Source: Billgrantia azerbaijanica (GTDB lineage Bacteria > Pseudomonadota > Gammaproteobacteria > Pseudomonadales > Halomonadaceae). Taken from it: DNA of 64,000 nucleotides. The DNA is taken from NCBI GenBank assembly GCA_004551485.1, contig SBLD01000001.1, forward strand, positions 348,087 through 412,086. Direction: 5' to 3'. The first letter of the stretch is position 1, and every line of letters starts with the position of its first letter. This document shows, piece after piece, positions 8,947-18,964 of the stretch. The notes under the pieces are model-generated. The model did not search any database, was not told the origin of the DNA, and was given only the letters and a program-made list of their open reading frames with translations. A program made the translations under genes and the position numbers.

Positions 8947-9273
8947 TCAGGCCGTGGCGACGGGCAACTGGGCCGCCTCCCACTCGGCCTTGCCGCCCTT
9001 GTAGACGGCTACGTTGGCATAGCCCTGGGCGCTGAGCTGGTTGGCCACCATCTCCGAGTTCTGGCAGGTCGCGCTGGCGCAGTACACCACGATCTCGGCC
9101 TGCTTGTTCGGCAGCAGTGCCGGGGCGCGCTCCTTGACCTGGTCGTGGTTGATGTTGACGGCATTGGGCAGGTGCCATTGCCGGAAATACTTCTCCGGCA
9201 GCGCCTCTACCAGAATCGGGCGCTCGCGGCTTTCGAGGCGGCGAGCCAGATCGTCACGGCTGATCGTCTTCAT
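8947..9273 (-). CDS. single-domain rhodanese-like sulfurtransferase
   Basis: Protein of 108 residues with one rhodanese domain: the LVEALPEKYFRQWHLPNAVNI segment and a catalytic cysteine in VVYCASATCQNS (Cys65), which would carry a persulfide. The start is ATG 9273 with GGGAG 9 bp upstream; the open frame to 9531 has no such support and runs into the LysR promoter region. It is divergent from the LysR gene at 9410 (136-bp gap), the likely regulator. A decayed copy of its 3' third lies at 8256-8362. Confidence 0.88.
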   Translation of the reverse strand: MKTISRDDLARRLESRERPILVEALPEKYFRQWHLPNAVNINHDQVKERAPALLPNKQAEIVVYCASATCQNSEMVANQLSAQGYANVAVYKGGKAEWEAAQLPVATA

Positions 9274-9409
9274 GTCGTTGCTCCCAGTGTCGGCGGTTTG
9301 TCTGGCCGGTGGATGCGTTGCCTCGGCAACGTGACGATCAGCGTAGGATTTGCGCCTTGGCAATGGAATCGGCAAATATTGCATAAGGTCATTGCAAAGG
9401 TGCAAGAGC

Positions 9410-10306
9410 ATGCGTTTCGACTGGGACGACCTCCGCTTCTTCCTGGCGATCGCCCGCGCCGGAACCCTGGCGGGGGCGGCACGAACCCTCGGCGTCAACC
9501 ACTCCACCGTGTTCCGGCGGCTCAATGCCATGGAGGCCGGGCTGCAGGCGCGGCTGTTCGAGCGGCTGCCGGAGGGCTATGAGCCGACCCCGGCCGGCGA
9601 GGCGCTGTGGCGCCGCGCGGAGCGCGTGGAGGAGGAGGCCCAGGCGATCGAGCGCGAGGTAAGCGGCCAGGACATCCGCCTGTCGGGGCGGGTGCGGCTC
9701 ACCACCACCGACACCCTGGCCAATGGCTTTCTCGCACCGCTGTTTCGCGACTTCGGCGAGCGCTATCCGGGCATCGAGCTGGAGCTGCTGGTCGTCGGCA
9801 CCTTCCTGGATCTCGCCCGGCGGGAGGCGGATGTCGCCATTCGCCCGACGCCGGCGCCCCCGGAGAACCTGATCGGGCGCAACCTGGGGAGCATCCGCTG
9901 GGGGATCTACGGCGCTCGCGACTACCTGCGGCAGCGCCCGCCCCTCACCGAGCCGAGCCGCCCCGAGGGGCACCGTTTCATCGGCGGCAGCGAGCTCATC
10001 GGCCACCTCGCCGCCATCCGCTGGCTGGACGAGCGCGTCCCGGCGAGCGACATCGCGTTACGCACCAACAGCATCGTGGCGGCCATGGGGGCGGCCCGCG
10101 CGGGGGTCGGGCTCGCGGTGCTGCCGCACTACATGGCGCGCCAGGAGCGCGAGCTGCAGTGCGTGCTGGCGATCGGCCCGGAGGTGGCGACCGACCTGTG
10201 GCTGCTGATCCATCCCGACCTGCGCCACAGCGCCCGCATTCGTGCCTTCATGACGTTCGCGGTCAATGCGGTCGGGCAGCGGCGGGCCGAGCTGGAAGGC
10301 CGCTGA
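9410..10306 (+). CDS. LysR-family transcriptional regulator
   Basis: LysR protein of 298 residues with helix-turn-helix at about residues 3-60 (LAGAARTLGVNHSTVFRRLNAMEAGLQ) and the effector domain after it. ATG 9410 gives the standard MRFDWDDLRFFLAIARAG start. It faces the rhodanese gene, its probable target. It resembles the LysR at 897 throughout (RLSGRVRLTTTDTLANG, ATDLWLLIHPDLRHSARIRAF), so the two are paralogues. It converges on the Lrp gene with only 14 bp between stops. Confidence 0.9.
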   Translation: MRFDWDDLRFFLAIARAGTLAGAARTLGVNHSTVFRRLNAMEAGLQARLFERLPEGYEPTPAGEALWRRAERVEEEAQAIEREVSGQDIRLSGRVRLTTTDTLANGFLAPLFRDFGERYPGIELELLVVGTFLDLARREADVAIRPTPAPPENLIGRNLGSIRWGIYGARDYLRQRPPLTEPSRPEGHRFIGGSELIGHLAAIRWLDERVPASDIALRTNSIVAAMGAARAGVGLAVLPHYMARQERELQCVLAIGPEVATDLWLLIHPDLRHSARIRAFMTFAVNAVGQRRAELEGR

Positions 10307-10320
10307 CCCGGGCGGAGCGG

Positions 10321-10884
10321 TCACGGTCGCGTGTCGTCGGCTTCGCCCGCGGCCCACTCCGTCTCCAGGGTCTCGGTCATGCCGGCCTGGGGCGGGCGCT
10401 CGAGGTAGGTCGAGAGCACGACGTAACTGCGCGTGGCCTTCACGCTCGGCATGGCGTAGAGCCGGGCGAGCAGCCCCTCGAGGGCGCGACTGCTCTGGCA
10501 GCGCACCTTGAGCAGCATGCAGGTGTCGCCGGCGACGGAGTGGATCTCCTCCACCTCGGGGAGCTCGGCGAGGTCCAGCAGTTCCTGGGTCTTGCCCCAT
10601 CCCGTGCTGTCGACATGCACGAAGGCGAGGAAGGGCTTGCCCGTCGAGGGGCCGTCGAGCAGGGCCACGGTGCCGCGTATCCGGCCCGTGGTGCGCAACC
10701 GCTTCACCCGTTCGTGCACGGCGGGTGCCGAGAGACCGACGCGGCTGCCCAGGTCGGCGTAGCTGAGGGCGGCGTCGGCGGCGAGTTCGCCTAATATCCT
10801 TCGGTCGAAGGCGTCGAGCGGGCGGGCCTCCGGCGGGCGGCTCCGAACGCTTTCTGTTTTTCCCGTATTCGGCATGTTTTTCAT
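10321..10884 (-). CDS. Lrp/AsnC-family transcriptional regulator
   Basis: Regulator of 187 residues: an N-terminal winged helix (LDAFDRRILGELAADAALSYADLGSRVGLSAPAVHERVKRL, about 23-65) and a C-terminal AsnC ligand-binding domain (VAGDTCMLLKVRCQSSRALEGLLARLYAMPSV). The first 20 residues and the acidic end are longer than usual. It is divergent from an MFS exporter at 10943 (58-bp gap), matching the common pairing of Lrp-type regulators with amino-acid or drug exporters. Ligand not predictable. Confidence 0.9.
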   Translation of the reverse strand: MKNMPNTGKTESVRSRPPEARPLDAFDRRILGELAADAALSYADLGSRVGLSAPAVHERVKRLRTTGRIRGTVALLDGPSTGKPFLAFVHVDSTGWGKTQELLDLAELPEVEEIHSVAGDTCMLLKVRCQSSRALEGLLARLYAMPSVKATRSYVVLSTYLERPPQAGMTETLETEWAAGEADDTRP

Positions 10885-10942
10885 TGCTCCGAATGAGGTT
10901 CGCTATTGAAATGATAGCGTCGAACCCTGTCTGGAGCGAGCC

Positions 10943-12100
10943 GTGATCACCCGCCATGTCCTGCTGCTGACCGCCGCCATCGCCGTGATCGGCGCCAACT
11001 CCCTGGTACTAAGCCCTATCGCCGCCTCGGTGGCCACCTCGTTCGCCGGGATGACGGCGGCAGATGTCATGGTGGCGGCAGCCCTCTATGGCCTGGCGAC
11101 GGCGCTCAGCGCCCTGTCGCTGGCTGCGCTGGCCGATCGCATCGGCGCCGACCGGGCGCTGGTGCGCGCACTGTACGTGCTGTCCGCGGCGCTGGCCGCG
11201 GCGGGGCTGGCGCCGTCGCTGTGGGCACTGGTGCTCGCCCAGGCGCTGGCCGGCCTGGCGGCGGGCCTGGCGCTGCCGGCGATCTACGTGCTGACGGCCC
11301 AGGTCGCCGAAAAGGGGCGCGAGAGCGAGACCCTGGGCGTGGTGCTGACGGGCTGGACGCTCAGCCTCGTCGCGGGCGTCGGCCTGTCGGCGGTGCTGGC
11401 CGATGTCCTGCACTGGCGGGCCGTCTTCCTGGTGCTGGCGCTGGCGGCGGCCGGGCTGGCGTGCGGCGTCGCTCGCGCCGGGCGGTGGGGCGCGGTGGTG
11501 CGCGGCGGGCGGCCGACGTCGCCGCTGACCGCGCTGCGAGTTCCCGGGATCGGCAGCGCGCTGGCGAACGTCGCCGCCTACATGACGGCCTTCTACGGGC
11601 TGTACACCTACCTCGGGCCGCACCTCGGCGAGACCCTGCAGCGCTCCACCGCCTTTGCCGGACTGGCGATCGCCGCCTACGGCACGGGGTTCGGCGTGGC
11701 GGCGCCGCTGGGGCGGCTGGTGGATCGCCACGGCCTGGCGCGGGCGGCCGGCGTGACCTTCGGCGGGCTCGCGCTCGTCTACCTGGGGCTGGCGGCGACG
11801 GCCGCGCGCCCCTGGCTGCTGCTGGCGCTCTGCGTGGCCTGGGGGCTGGCCAACCATGTCGGTCTCAACCTGATCGTGCGACGCCTCACCGAGCTCGACC
11901 CGGCGCAGCGGGGCGCCATCATGGGGCTCTACAGCGCCGTGACCTACCTGTGCGTCTTCGCCGGGGCACTGCTCTACCGGCCGCTCTTCGCGCAGCTCGG
12001 CTTTGCGGCCTGTGCCCTGGTCTCGGCGGCCTGCATCGCGCCGGCGCTGGGCTGGGCGCTGGGTGGCCGGCGGTGGGCATCCCGCCTGCGGCAGGGCTGA
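10943..12100 (+). CDS. MFS transporter (drug/metabolite exporter type)
   Basis: Major facilitator protein of 385 residues with about 12 hydrophobic segments; the loop 2-3 signature LADRIGADRALVRALYVLSA and the repeat GRLVDRHGLARAAGV are visible. Starts with GTG at 10943 after GGAGCGAG. The AraJ/YdhP-like arrangement suggests export, but the substrate is not evident. Divergent from the Lrp-family regulator, the likely controller. Confidence 0.85.
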   Translation: MITRHVLLLTAAIAVIGANSLVLSPIAASVATSFAGMTAADVMVAAALYGLATALSALSLAALADRIGADRALVRALYVLSAALAAAGLAPSLWALVLAQALAGLAAGLALPAIYVLTAQVAEKGRESETLGVVLTGWTLSLVAGVGLSAVLADVLHWRAVFLVLALAAAGLACGVARAGRWGAVVRGGRPTSPLTALRVPGIGSALANVAAYMTAFYGLYTYLGPHLGETLQRSTAFAGLAIAAYGTGFGVAAPLGRLVDRHGLARAAGVTFGGLALVYLGLAATAARPWLLLALCVAWGLANHVGLNLIVRRLTELDPAQRGAIMGLYSAVTYLCVFAGALLYRPLFAQLGFAACALVSAACIAPALGWALGGRRWASRLRQG

Positions 12101-12185
12101 ACGAGGTGCCGGCCGTGTCGATGGCGCGATGGCTCGTTCGAGTGCCACAGGGGCACGCTGTCGCCGCGGTTCTATGCTTGTACCA

Positions 12186-12653
12186 TCAGCGGGCTTCGTG
12201 CCCCGGCGGCGGGTCCAGCAGGCGGGCGCCGCAGCCCTGCTCGCCCAGGGCATCGTCGGGGTTGCGCAGCGGGCACTCCTGCAGGGACAGGCAGCCGCAG
12301 CCGATGCAGTGGTCGAGCTGGTCGCGCAGCTGGGTGAGGCTGTGGATGCGCTCGTCGAGGGTCTTGCGCCAGCAGGCCGAGAGCCGCTGCCAGTCGGCAG
12401 CGTTGGGCGCCCGGTGCTCGGGCAGGGTCGCGAAGGCCTCGCGGATCTCGCCCAGCGAGATGCCGGTGCGCTGGGCGACCTTGATGATCGCCAGGCGGCG
12501 CAGCACCTCGCGGCTGAAGCGGCGCTGGTTGCCGGCGTTGCGGCGACTCTTGATCAGGCCCTTGGCCTCGTAGAAGTGGATGGCCGAGACCGCCAGGCCG
12601 CTGCGGTTGGCGACCTCGCCGACGCTGAGTTCTCGCTGCAGGGGCGGGGACAT
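12186..12653 (-). CDS. soxR: redox-sensitive transcriptional activator SoxR
   Basis: MerR-family regulator of 155 residues with an N-terminal winged helix ([26 protein letters not shown]), a dimerisation helix, and the [2Fe-2S]-binding cysteine cluster [12 protein letters not shown] (Cys116, 119, 121, 127) that defines SoxR. Oxidation of this cluster by redox-cycling drugs or superoxide switches on the target promoter. No soxS lies nearby, as is usual outside enterics; the divergent ABC exporter is the evident target. The soxbox lies in the shared 98-bp intergenic region. Confidence 0.96.
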   Translation of the reverse strand: MSPPLQRELSVGEVANRSGLAVSAIHFYEAKGLIKSRRNAGNQRRFSREVLRRLAIIKVAQRTGISLGEIREAFATLPEHRAPNAADWQRLSACWRKTLDERIHSLTQLRDQLDHCIGCGCLSLQECPLRNPDDALGEQGCGARLLDPPPGHEAR

Positions 12654-12667
12654 GGCGCTCTCCTTGA

Positions 12668-12685
12668 CCTCAATCTAAGTTGAGG
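12668..12685. promoter_or_regulatory. SoxR operator (soxbox)
   Basis: The 18-bp element CCTCAATCTAAGTTGAGG has 6-bp palindromic arms (CCTCAA/TTGAGG) matching the conserved SoxR box. It lies 14 bp before the soxR start and 66 bp before the ABC exporter start. SoxR sites normally sit in an overlong promoter spacer. Confidence 0.85.
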
Positions 12686-12751
12686 TTTTACCCTGCCAGC
12701 CGACGTCGGGCAAGTGCTGCCCGCAACCCTGACCGCAACCGGACTGCTGCC

Positions 12752-14641
<1,890 letters not shown>

Positions 14642-14659
14642 GCGCATGAGTGAGGGGCG

Positions 14660-15595
14660 TCACGTGGCGGGGCGGGCCGCGGCGCGGGCCCCGCGCTGGA
14701 ACAGTAGGCTGCCGCCGACCACCAGCAGGGCGGCCAGGCCCAGGTTGGGGGGTGGTGCCTCGCCGAGGCCCAGCACCGCGATCAGGGTGCCGACCACGGC
14801 CGCCACCGCGCCGATCTGGCTCAGGTAGACGGGGCCGGCGAGCTTCTGCAGCACGAAGTAGAAGAGGTAGAGCACGGAGAACACCGTGGTCTCCACCGCC
14901 AGCAGCCGCAGCACGCCGGCGTCGGTGAACAGCCTGGGCAACTGGCCGGGCTCGAGGGCCTGCGACAGCGGCAGCAGGGTCGCGGCGGCGCCGAACATCA
15001 TCAGTGCCGCGAGAAAGACCGGCGAGCCGCCCTCGGGCCAGCGCAGGGTGCGGTAGATGTTGCCCAGGGCGAGCACCAGGGGCATGGCCATCACCAGCAG
15101 GGCCCAGCCCGGCGCGCCGCTTCCGCCGTCGGCCTTGGCGGCGGCCAGCACCAGGCCGCCGGCGAGCCCCAGCAGCACGCCCAGCAGGCGCAGCAGCCGC
15201 AGGCGCTCCAGGTTCAGGCACACGGCCAGCAGCCAGGTGATCAGGATCGGGAAGGCGAAGCTGAGCGAGATGAAGCCGGCGCCGACGTGGCGCACCGCCA
15301 CGAAGGCCAGCGCATTGGGCAGGGCGAGCAGCGCGCCGGCGACGGCGGCGTACTCCAGGGTGCGGCGGTTGACGACCAGGGGGTGCTGGCGCGCCGCGGC
15401 GATGCCCAGCAGCACCGCGCCGGCGCCGGCCATGGCCACCATCAGGAAGGTGAGGCGAGGGGCGCCGGCGCCGTCGGCCAGCTTGGCGACCGTCAGTGAC
15501 AGGGCCAGGAAGGTACCGACCAGCAGCAGGCAGCCGAGCGCGCGGAGCCCGGCCCGGTCGGGGTGCTTGTGCGCAGACGTGGCCTTGGACATCAT
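14660..15595 (-). CDS. EamA/DMT-superfamily transporter
   Basis: About 311 residues with ten hydrophobic helices arranged as two five-helix EamA repeats (for example FVAVRHVGAGFISLSFAFPILITWLLA in the first). The substrate could be amino acids, sugars or metabolites. The frame runs open through the divergent MarR gene, but ATG 15595, with AGGAG just upstream, is the realistic start. It shares a regulatory region carrying long inverted repeats with the MarR gene and converges with the ABC exporter (18 bp). Confidence 0.88.
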   Translation of the reverse strand: MMSKATSAHKHPDRAGLRALGCLLLVGTFLALSLTVAKLADGAGAPRLTFLMVAMAGAGAVLLGIAAARQHPLVVNRRTLEYAAVAGALLALPNALAFVAVRHVGAGFISLSFAFPILITWLLAVCLNLERLRLLRLLGVLLGLAGGLVLAAAKADGGSGAPGWALLVMAMPLVLALGNIYRTLRWPEGGSPVFLAALMMFGAAATLLPLSQALEPGQLPRLFTDAGVLRLLAVETTVFSVLYLFYFVLQKLAGPVYLSQIGAVAAVVGTLIAVLGLGEAPPPNLGLAALLVVGGSLLFQRGARAAARPAT

Positions 15596-15620
15596 GTGGC
15601 TCCTGTAGCTAGAGATAAAG

Positions 15621-15683
15621 TATCTCGATGCAAGATATCTCGACATAAAGTGACTTTTCGAGATGTATCTTAGTATCGAGATA
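15621..15683. promoter_or_regulatory. paired inverted repeats, probable MarR operators
   Basis: The 111-bp EamA/MarR intergenic region contains two near-identical arms in opposite orientation. Arm 15621-15645 begins TATCTCGATGCAAGATA. The reverse complement of 15657-15683 begins TATCTCGATACTAAGATA. Both contain TCTCGA further in. Two oppositely oriented sites fit autoregulation by MarR together with control of the exporter. Confidence 0.6.
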
Positions 15684-15706
15684 AAAGGTTGGCAAGGGAC
15701 AACGTG

Positions 15707-16195
15707 ATGAACCGAGTGAAACTGGCGGTGAGCCAATGGCGGCGCGAGCTGCCCGACCTCGACCTGCTGCCCATGGAGGTGGTCGGTTACCTGAAGACGA
15801 GTCAGCTGATCACCAAGGAGCGACTGGATGCCTTCTTCAAGCAGCATGGCCTGCAGGCGGGTGAGTTCGATGTGCTGGCCACGCTGCGCCGCGCCGGCGC
15901 GCCCTATGCGCTGACGCCGACCCAGCTGTACGAGGCCCTGATGCTCTCCTCCGGCGGCATGACCAACCGGCTGGATCGCCTGGAGCGGGCCGGGCTGATC
16001 CAGCGCTCGCCCAACCCCGAGGACCGGCGTGGCGTTCTGGTCTCGCTGACCGAGCGCGGGCGCGACCTGATGGAGCGCATCATCCCGCTGCACGTGGAGA
16101 ACGAGGCGCGCCTGCTCGCCCCCCTGAACCGCGACGAGCAGGAGACGCTGCGGCGGCTGCTCGGCAAGCTGCTCGACGGCCTGGAGGGGGAGTAG
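15707..16195 (+). CDS. MarR-family transcriptional regulator
   Basis: Winged-helix regulator of 162 residues: LTPTQLYEALMLSSGGMTNRLDRLERAGLIQRSPNPEDRRGVLVSLTERGRDLME is the canonical MarR recognition helix and DxR wing. ATG 15707, with an AAGGGA site, is used. It faces the EamA transporter and probably represses it and itself. Its 3' end (PLNRDEQETLRRLL) has a decayed copy 2.7 kb downstream at about 18878-18952. Confidence 0.92.
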   Translation: MNRVKLAVSQWRRELPDLDLLPMEVVGYLKTSQLITKERLDAFFKQHGLQAGEFDVLATLRRAGAPYALTPTQLYEALMLSSGGMTNRLDRLERAGLIQRSPNPEDRRGVLVSLTERGRDLMERIIPLHVENEARLLAPLNRDEQETLRRLLGKLLDGLEGE

Positions 16196-16280
16196 GCGGA
16201 GGGGGCGACGCGGAGTGCGGGCCCAGGAGCCTGGCGGATTTGACCGATCGTCACGCCCGGCCCGCTGTCCCGCCGGGCGA

Positions 16281-16445
16281 TCAACTCTTCCGGGAGGTCT
16301 TGGCGAAGAACGGCGTCATCACCTGGTCAACCTGCTTGCTCTTGCATTTCGGGCATTTGTGCTGCGTAGCGGTGTGATCCGTCATGTGTTCCGTCAATTC
16401 GAATGCCTCGCCGCATTTCTTGCAACGGTATTGATACGTTGGCAT
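16281..16445 (-). CDS. FmdB-type zinc ribbon protein
   Basis: Protein of 54 residues, MPTYQYRCKKCGEAFELTEH at the start, with two CxxC pairs (Cys8/Cys11 and Cys31/Cys34) that would bind zinc. It matches the FmdB/CxxC_CXXC_SSSS putative regulatory zinc-ribbon family, whose role is not settled. The ATG at 16445 gives the conserved MPxYxYxC start; the upstream extension is not credible. It is divergent from the GYD gene. Confidence 0.85.
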   Translation of the reverse strand: MPTYQYRCKKCGEAFELTEHMTDHTATQHKCPKCKSKQVDQVMTPFFAKTSRKS

Positions 16446-16687
16446 AGGCGTATCTCCTCGAATTGCGTGGTAACCAAGCGGTTGGTCTTCGGTCGACGGT
16501 GATTGGTTCCCACGCTTGCCGTGCCGGTAACTGACGATTCCCCTTGCTGCCTGTTGTTCCATTGTGTCGTTTCGCAGCGCTGCCTGGGCTTCCTCCTGGG
16601 AAGCCGGTGGGAATGGTCCAGGCGCGAGCCGCCTTCACCTCTCCTATACTGTCAAGCGCATGCATTGGGGGATGGGAGGTGCCCACC

Positions 16688-16975
16688 ATGGCCACATACC
16701 TGATTCTCACCCGTCTGGATCCAGCAGCAGTATCAGACCCCACCGAACTGAAGACGATTGCGGAAACCGTGAAGACCAAGATCAAGGAGCGCTGCCCGGG
16801 AGTCCACTGGAAGGATAGCTACGCGACATTGGGACAGTTCGACGTCATCGATGTCGTGGAAGGTGATGACCCCAAGGAGGTGGAACGGGCGGCCATGATC
16901 ATTCGCTCATATGGCCACGGCAGTACGGAAACACTACTGGCGACGCCGTGGCAGGAGTTCCTTGACGCCATGTGA
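16688..16975 (+). CDS. GYD-domain protein
   Basis: Protein of 95 residues (MATYLILTRLDPAAV... TLGQFDVIDVVEGDD... ALxIxSYGHGSTETL type), matching the GYD domain, a small ferredoxin-like alpha/beta fold of unknown function, with the GxYD motif present as GQFD. ATG 16688 has a strong GGGAGGTG site; the 48-codon upstream extension lacks support. No functional partner is obvious. Confidence 0.85.
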   Translation: MATYLILTRLDPAAVSDPTELKTIAETVKTKIKERCPGVHWKDSYATLGQFDVIDVVEGDDPKEVERAAMIIRSYGHGSTETLLATPWQEFLDAM

Positions 16976-16994
16976 CTGTCATGACGTCACTGGG

Positions 16995-17114
16995 GAGCCT
17001 GTCAGAGTCATTCCATATGATTCCCTGGATATCCCGTTATTCGCCTCATCAGATCGATGAACTTGTTTCGGACTCCGTTCTTGTCGCGATGATCAGGCCA
17101 AGCCTGACAGACTC
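16995..17114. mobile_element. possible MITE or insertion-sequence remnant
   Basis: A 120-bp AT-richer stretch without an open frame has imperfect terminal inverted repeats. The left end is GAGCCTGTCAGAGTC; the right end, reverse-complemented, is GAGTCTGTCAGGCTT (11 of 15 matches). No clear target-site duplication is visible. It may be a small non-autonomous element or a scar, but could be chance. Confidence 0.3.
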
Positions 17115-17140
17115 TTAGGCTGGGGCAGGAGGAATGGCGG

Positions 17141-17166
17141 CCCCGGCCCGCTCCGGCGGGCCGGGG
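17141..17166 (-). terminator. GC-rich hairpin after the NAD(P)-binding protein gene
   Basis: An 11-bp perfect stem (17141-17151 with 17156-17166) and a 4-base loop lie 10 bp past the stop of the leftward gene at 17176. There is no strong T-run. Confidence 0.5.
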
Positions 17167-17175
17167 TGTCCGGGC

Positions 17176-17814
17176 TCAGTAGGCGACGCTGAAGCGCCGG
17201 TTGGGATGACGGGGCTCCTCCAGCTCGTCGAGCATGGCCACGGCGTAGTCCTGCACCGAGATGCGGCTTCTGCCCTCGGCATCGCTGAGCAGGCTGTCGC
17301 CTCCCAGGCGGAATTTGCCAGTGCGCTCGCCGGGGAAGATCTCGGCGGCTGGGGAGAGCAGGGTCCAGGCCTGGGTCTGCTGGCCACGCAACCGCTCCAG
17401 GGCAGTCTTGGCGCCCTCGGCGGTGGCGCGGTATTCGGCCGGGAAGTCGGCGCTGTCGAGCAGCAACTGGCCGGGGGCCACCTCCAAGGAGGCGGCGCCG
17501 CCGACCACCAGCAGGCGCGGCACGTCGGCGGCCTGGGTGGCGGCGAGGATGGCGTCGAAGCCGGCCATGTAGTAGCCGTAGACGTCCTCCTGGGCGTGGC
17601 CGCTGAAGGCGCTGAGCACCACGTCCACGCCACGCAGCTGCTCGATCAGGGCGGTGGTGTCCAGGACGTCGCTCTTCTCTACGTCGAGCCCATCGCGGGC
17701 GGAGAGACGTTCCGGCCGGGTGACCAGTGCTTTCACCTGATGGCCGCGTGCGAGCGCCTCGTCGAGCAGGGCCGAGCCGATGAAACCGCTGGCGCCGATC
17801 AGTGCAATCTTCAT
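17176..17814 (-). CDS. NAD(P)-binding epimerase/reductase-like protein
   Basis: Atypical short-chain dehydrogenase fold protein of about 212 residues with the dinucleotide motif IALIGASGFIGSALLDEAL at the N-terminus and LSAFSGH in the middle; resembles the YwnB/NmrA-like NAD(P)H-binding family. Catalytic Ser-Tyr-Lys residues are not clearly conserved, so it may sense NAD(P)H or reduce a small molecule. ATG 17814 is used; a GTG at 17817 is adjacent. It is divergent from the LysR gene at 17911, a pairing frequent for this family. Confidence 0.85.
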   Translation of the reverse strand: MKIALIGASGFIGSALLDEALARGHQVKALVTRPERLSARDGLDVEKSDVLDTTALIEQLRGVDVVLSAFSGHAQEDVYGYYMAGFDAILAATQAADVPRLLVVGGAASLEVAPGQLLLDSADFPAEYRATAEGAKTALERLRGQQTQAWTLLSPAAEIFPGERTGKFRLGGDSLLSDAEGRSRISVQDYAVAMLDELEEPRHPNRRFSVAY

Positions 17815-17910
17815 CACATGTTTCCTTAATTCAGGGGAAGATGGGTGTATTGTCGGCGCATCAATTGATTTTAAAAACAGCCCTTATCGTAATTCACTGT
17901 TGTCGATCTC

Positions 17911-18834
17911 ATGACAATCGAGGGGCCCGTGATCTGTCCGAAAGAGCTCGACCTCAATGGCCTGCCGATCTTCCTGGCACTGGTGGAGATGGGCAGTTTC
18001 ACCGCCGCGGCGGAGCGGCTGGGCTGCACCAAGAGCCGTGTCAGCCTGCAGATCCGCCAACTGGAGGAGCGCCTGGGCGTGACGCTGTTCCAGCGCACCA
18101 CCCGCCGGGTCCAGCCGACCCAGGCCGGCGAGACCCTCTATCGTGAATGCCAGCCGCTGCTGGCGGGGCTGCAGGAGGCATTGGCCACCGCCGAGGGCGA
18201 TGCTCATCAACTGCGTGGCGAGCTGCGCCTTGCCGCGCCGGAGGACTATGCCGCCCGGGTGCTGGGGCCGGCGGTGGTTGCGTTCGCTCAGCGACATTCC
18301 GAATTGCACATCGAGCTGCGCAGTGGCGACCGGGTCAGCGACCTGCTGCAGGAGGGCACCGACCTGGCATTTCGCCTGGGCTGGCTGAAGGACTCGACGC
18401 TGCGTTCCCGACAGCTGGGCGAATTCCAGCAGCACGTGGTGGCCGCACCCCATTACCTGGCCCGCCACGGTACGCCGGCCCATCCCGAGGCGCTTGCCGA
18501 GCACGCCTGGGTGGCCTTCACGCCGCTGGCCTCCCCCCTGACCTGGACCTTCCGGTGCGGCCACGAGAGCTACCGGGTGCAGATGAACGCACGGCTCGCC
18601 GCCAACTCCACCGCCACCCTGAGTGCCCTGCTGGCCGCTGGTGGCGGACTCTCGGTGCTGCCCGAAAGCCATGCCGAGGGGGAGATCCGCGCCGGGCGCC
18701 TGGTGCGGGTGCTGCCGGAGTGGTCGCTGCCCAGCGGCGGCGTGCATGCCGTCTATCCCCCGGGCCGCCATCCGCCGGCACGAGTGCGGGCCTTCATGGA
18801 TTTCTTCCGGGCGTGGCTGATGGGGGAGCGTTGA
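17911..18834 (+). CDS. LysR-family transcriptional regulator
   Basis: LysR protein of 307 residues, with the HTH at about residues 17-75 (LVEMGSFTAAAERLGCTKSRVSLQIRQLEERLGVTLFQRTTRRVQPT) and a CrgA-type effector domain. It lies 96 bp from the divergent NAD(P)-binding protein gene, its probable target. A decayed MarR 3' fragment begins about 45 bp after its stop. Confidence 0.9.
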   Translation: MTIEGPVICPKELDLNGLPIFLALVEMGSFTAAAERLGCTKSRVSLQIRQLEERLGVTLFQRTTRRVQPTQAGETLYRECQPLLAGLQEALATAEGDAHQLRGELRLAAPEDYAARVLGPAVVAFAQRHSELHIELRSGDRVSDLLQEGTDLAFRLGWLKDSTLRSRQLGEFQQHVVAAPHYLARHGTPAHPEALAEHAWVAFTPLASPLTWTFRCGHESYRVQMNARLAANSTATLSALLAAGGGLSVLPESHAEGEIRAGRLVRVLPEWSLPSGGVHAVYPPGRHPPARVRAFMDFFRAWLMGER

Positions 18835-18877
18835 ACTCAGCCTCTTCTTGCCACCTCCTCCAGCGAATCGGTGAGTC

Positions 18878-18952
18878 CCGTCTGCCCCCTGAACCGCGAC
18901 GAGCAGCAGACGCTGCGGCGGCGGCTCGACGACCTGCCTGGAAGGGGAGTCA
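18878..18952 (+). pseudogene. decayed 3' fragment of a MarR-family gene
   Basis: Read rightward, the segment encodes CPLNRDEQQTLRRRLDDLPG. This aligns with APLNRDEQETLRRLLGKLL at the C-terminus of the intact MarR gene (ends 16195). At base level a 19-base run is identical, then one mismatch, then 14 more identical bases, followed by a small deletion and decay. There is no start codon or helix-turn-helix upstream. It is the remnant of a duplicated gene end. Confidence 0.7.
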
Positions 18953-18964
18953 GCCGGGCGGGGG

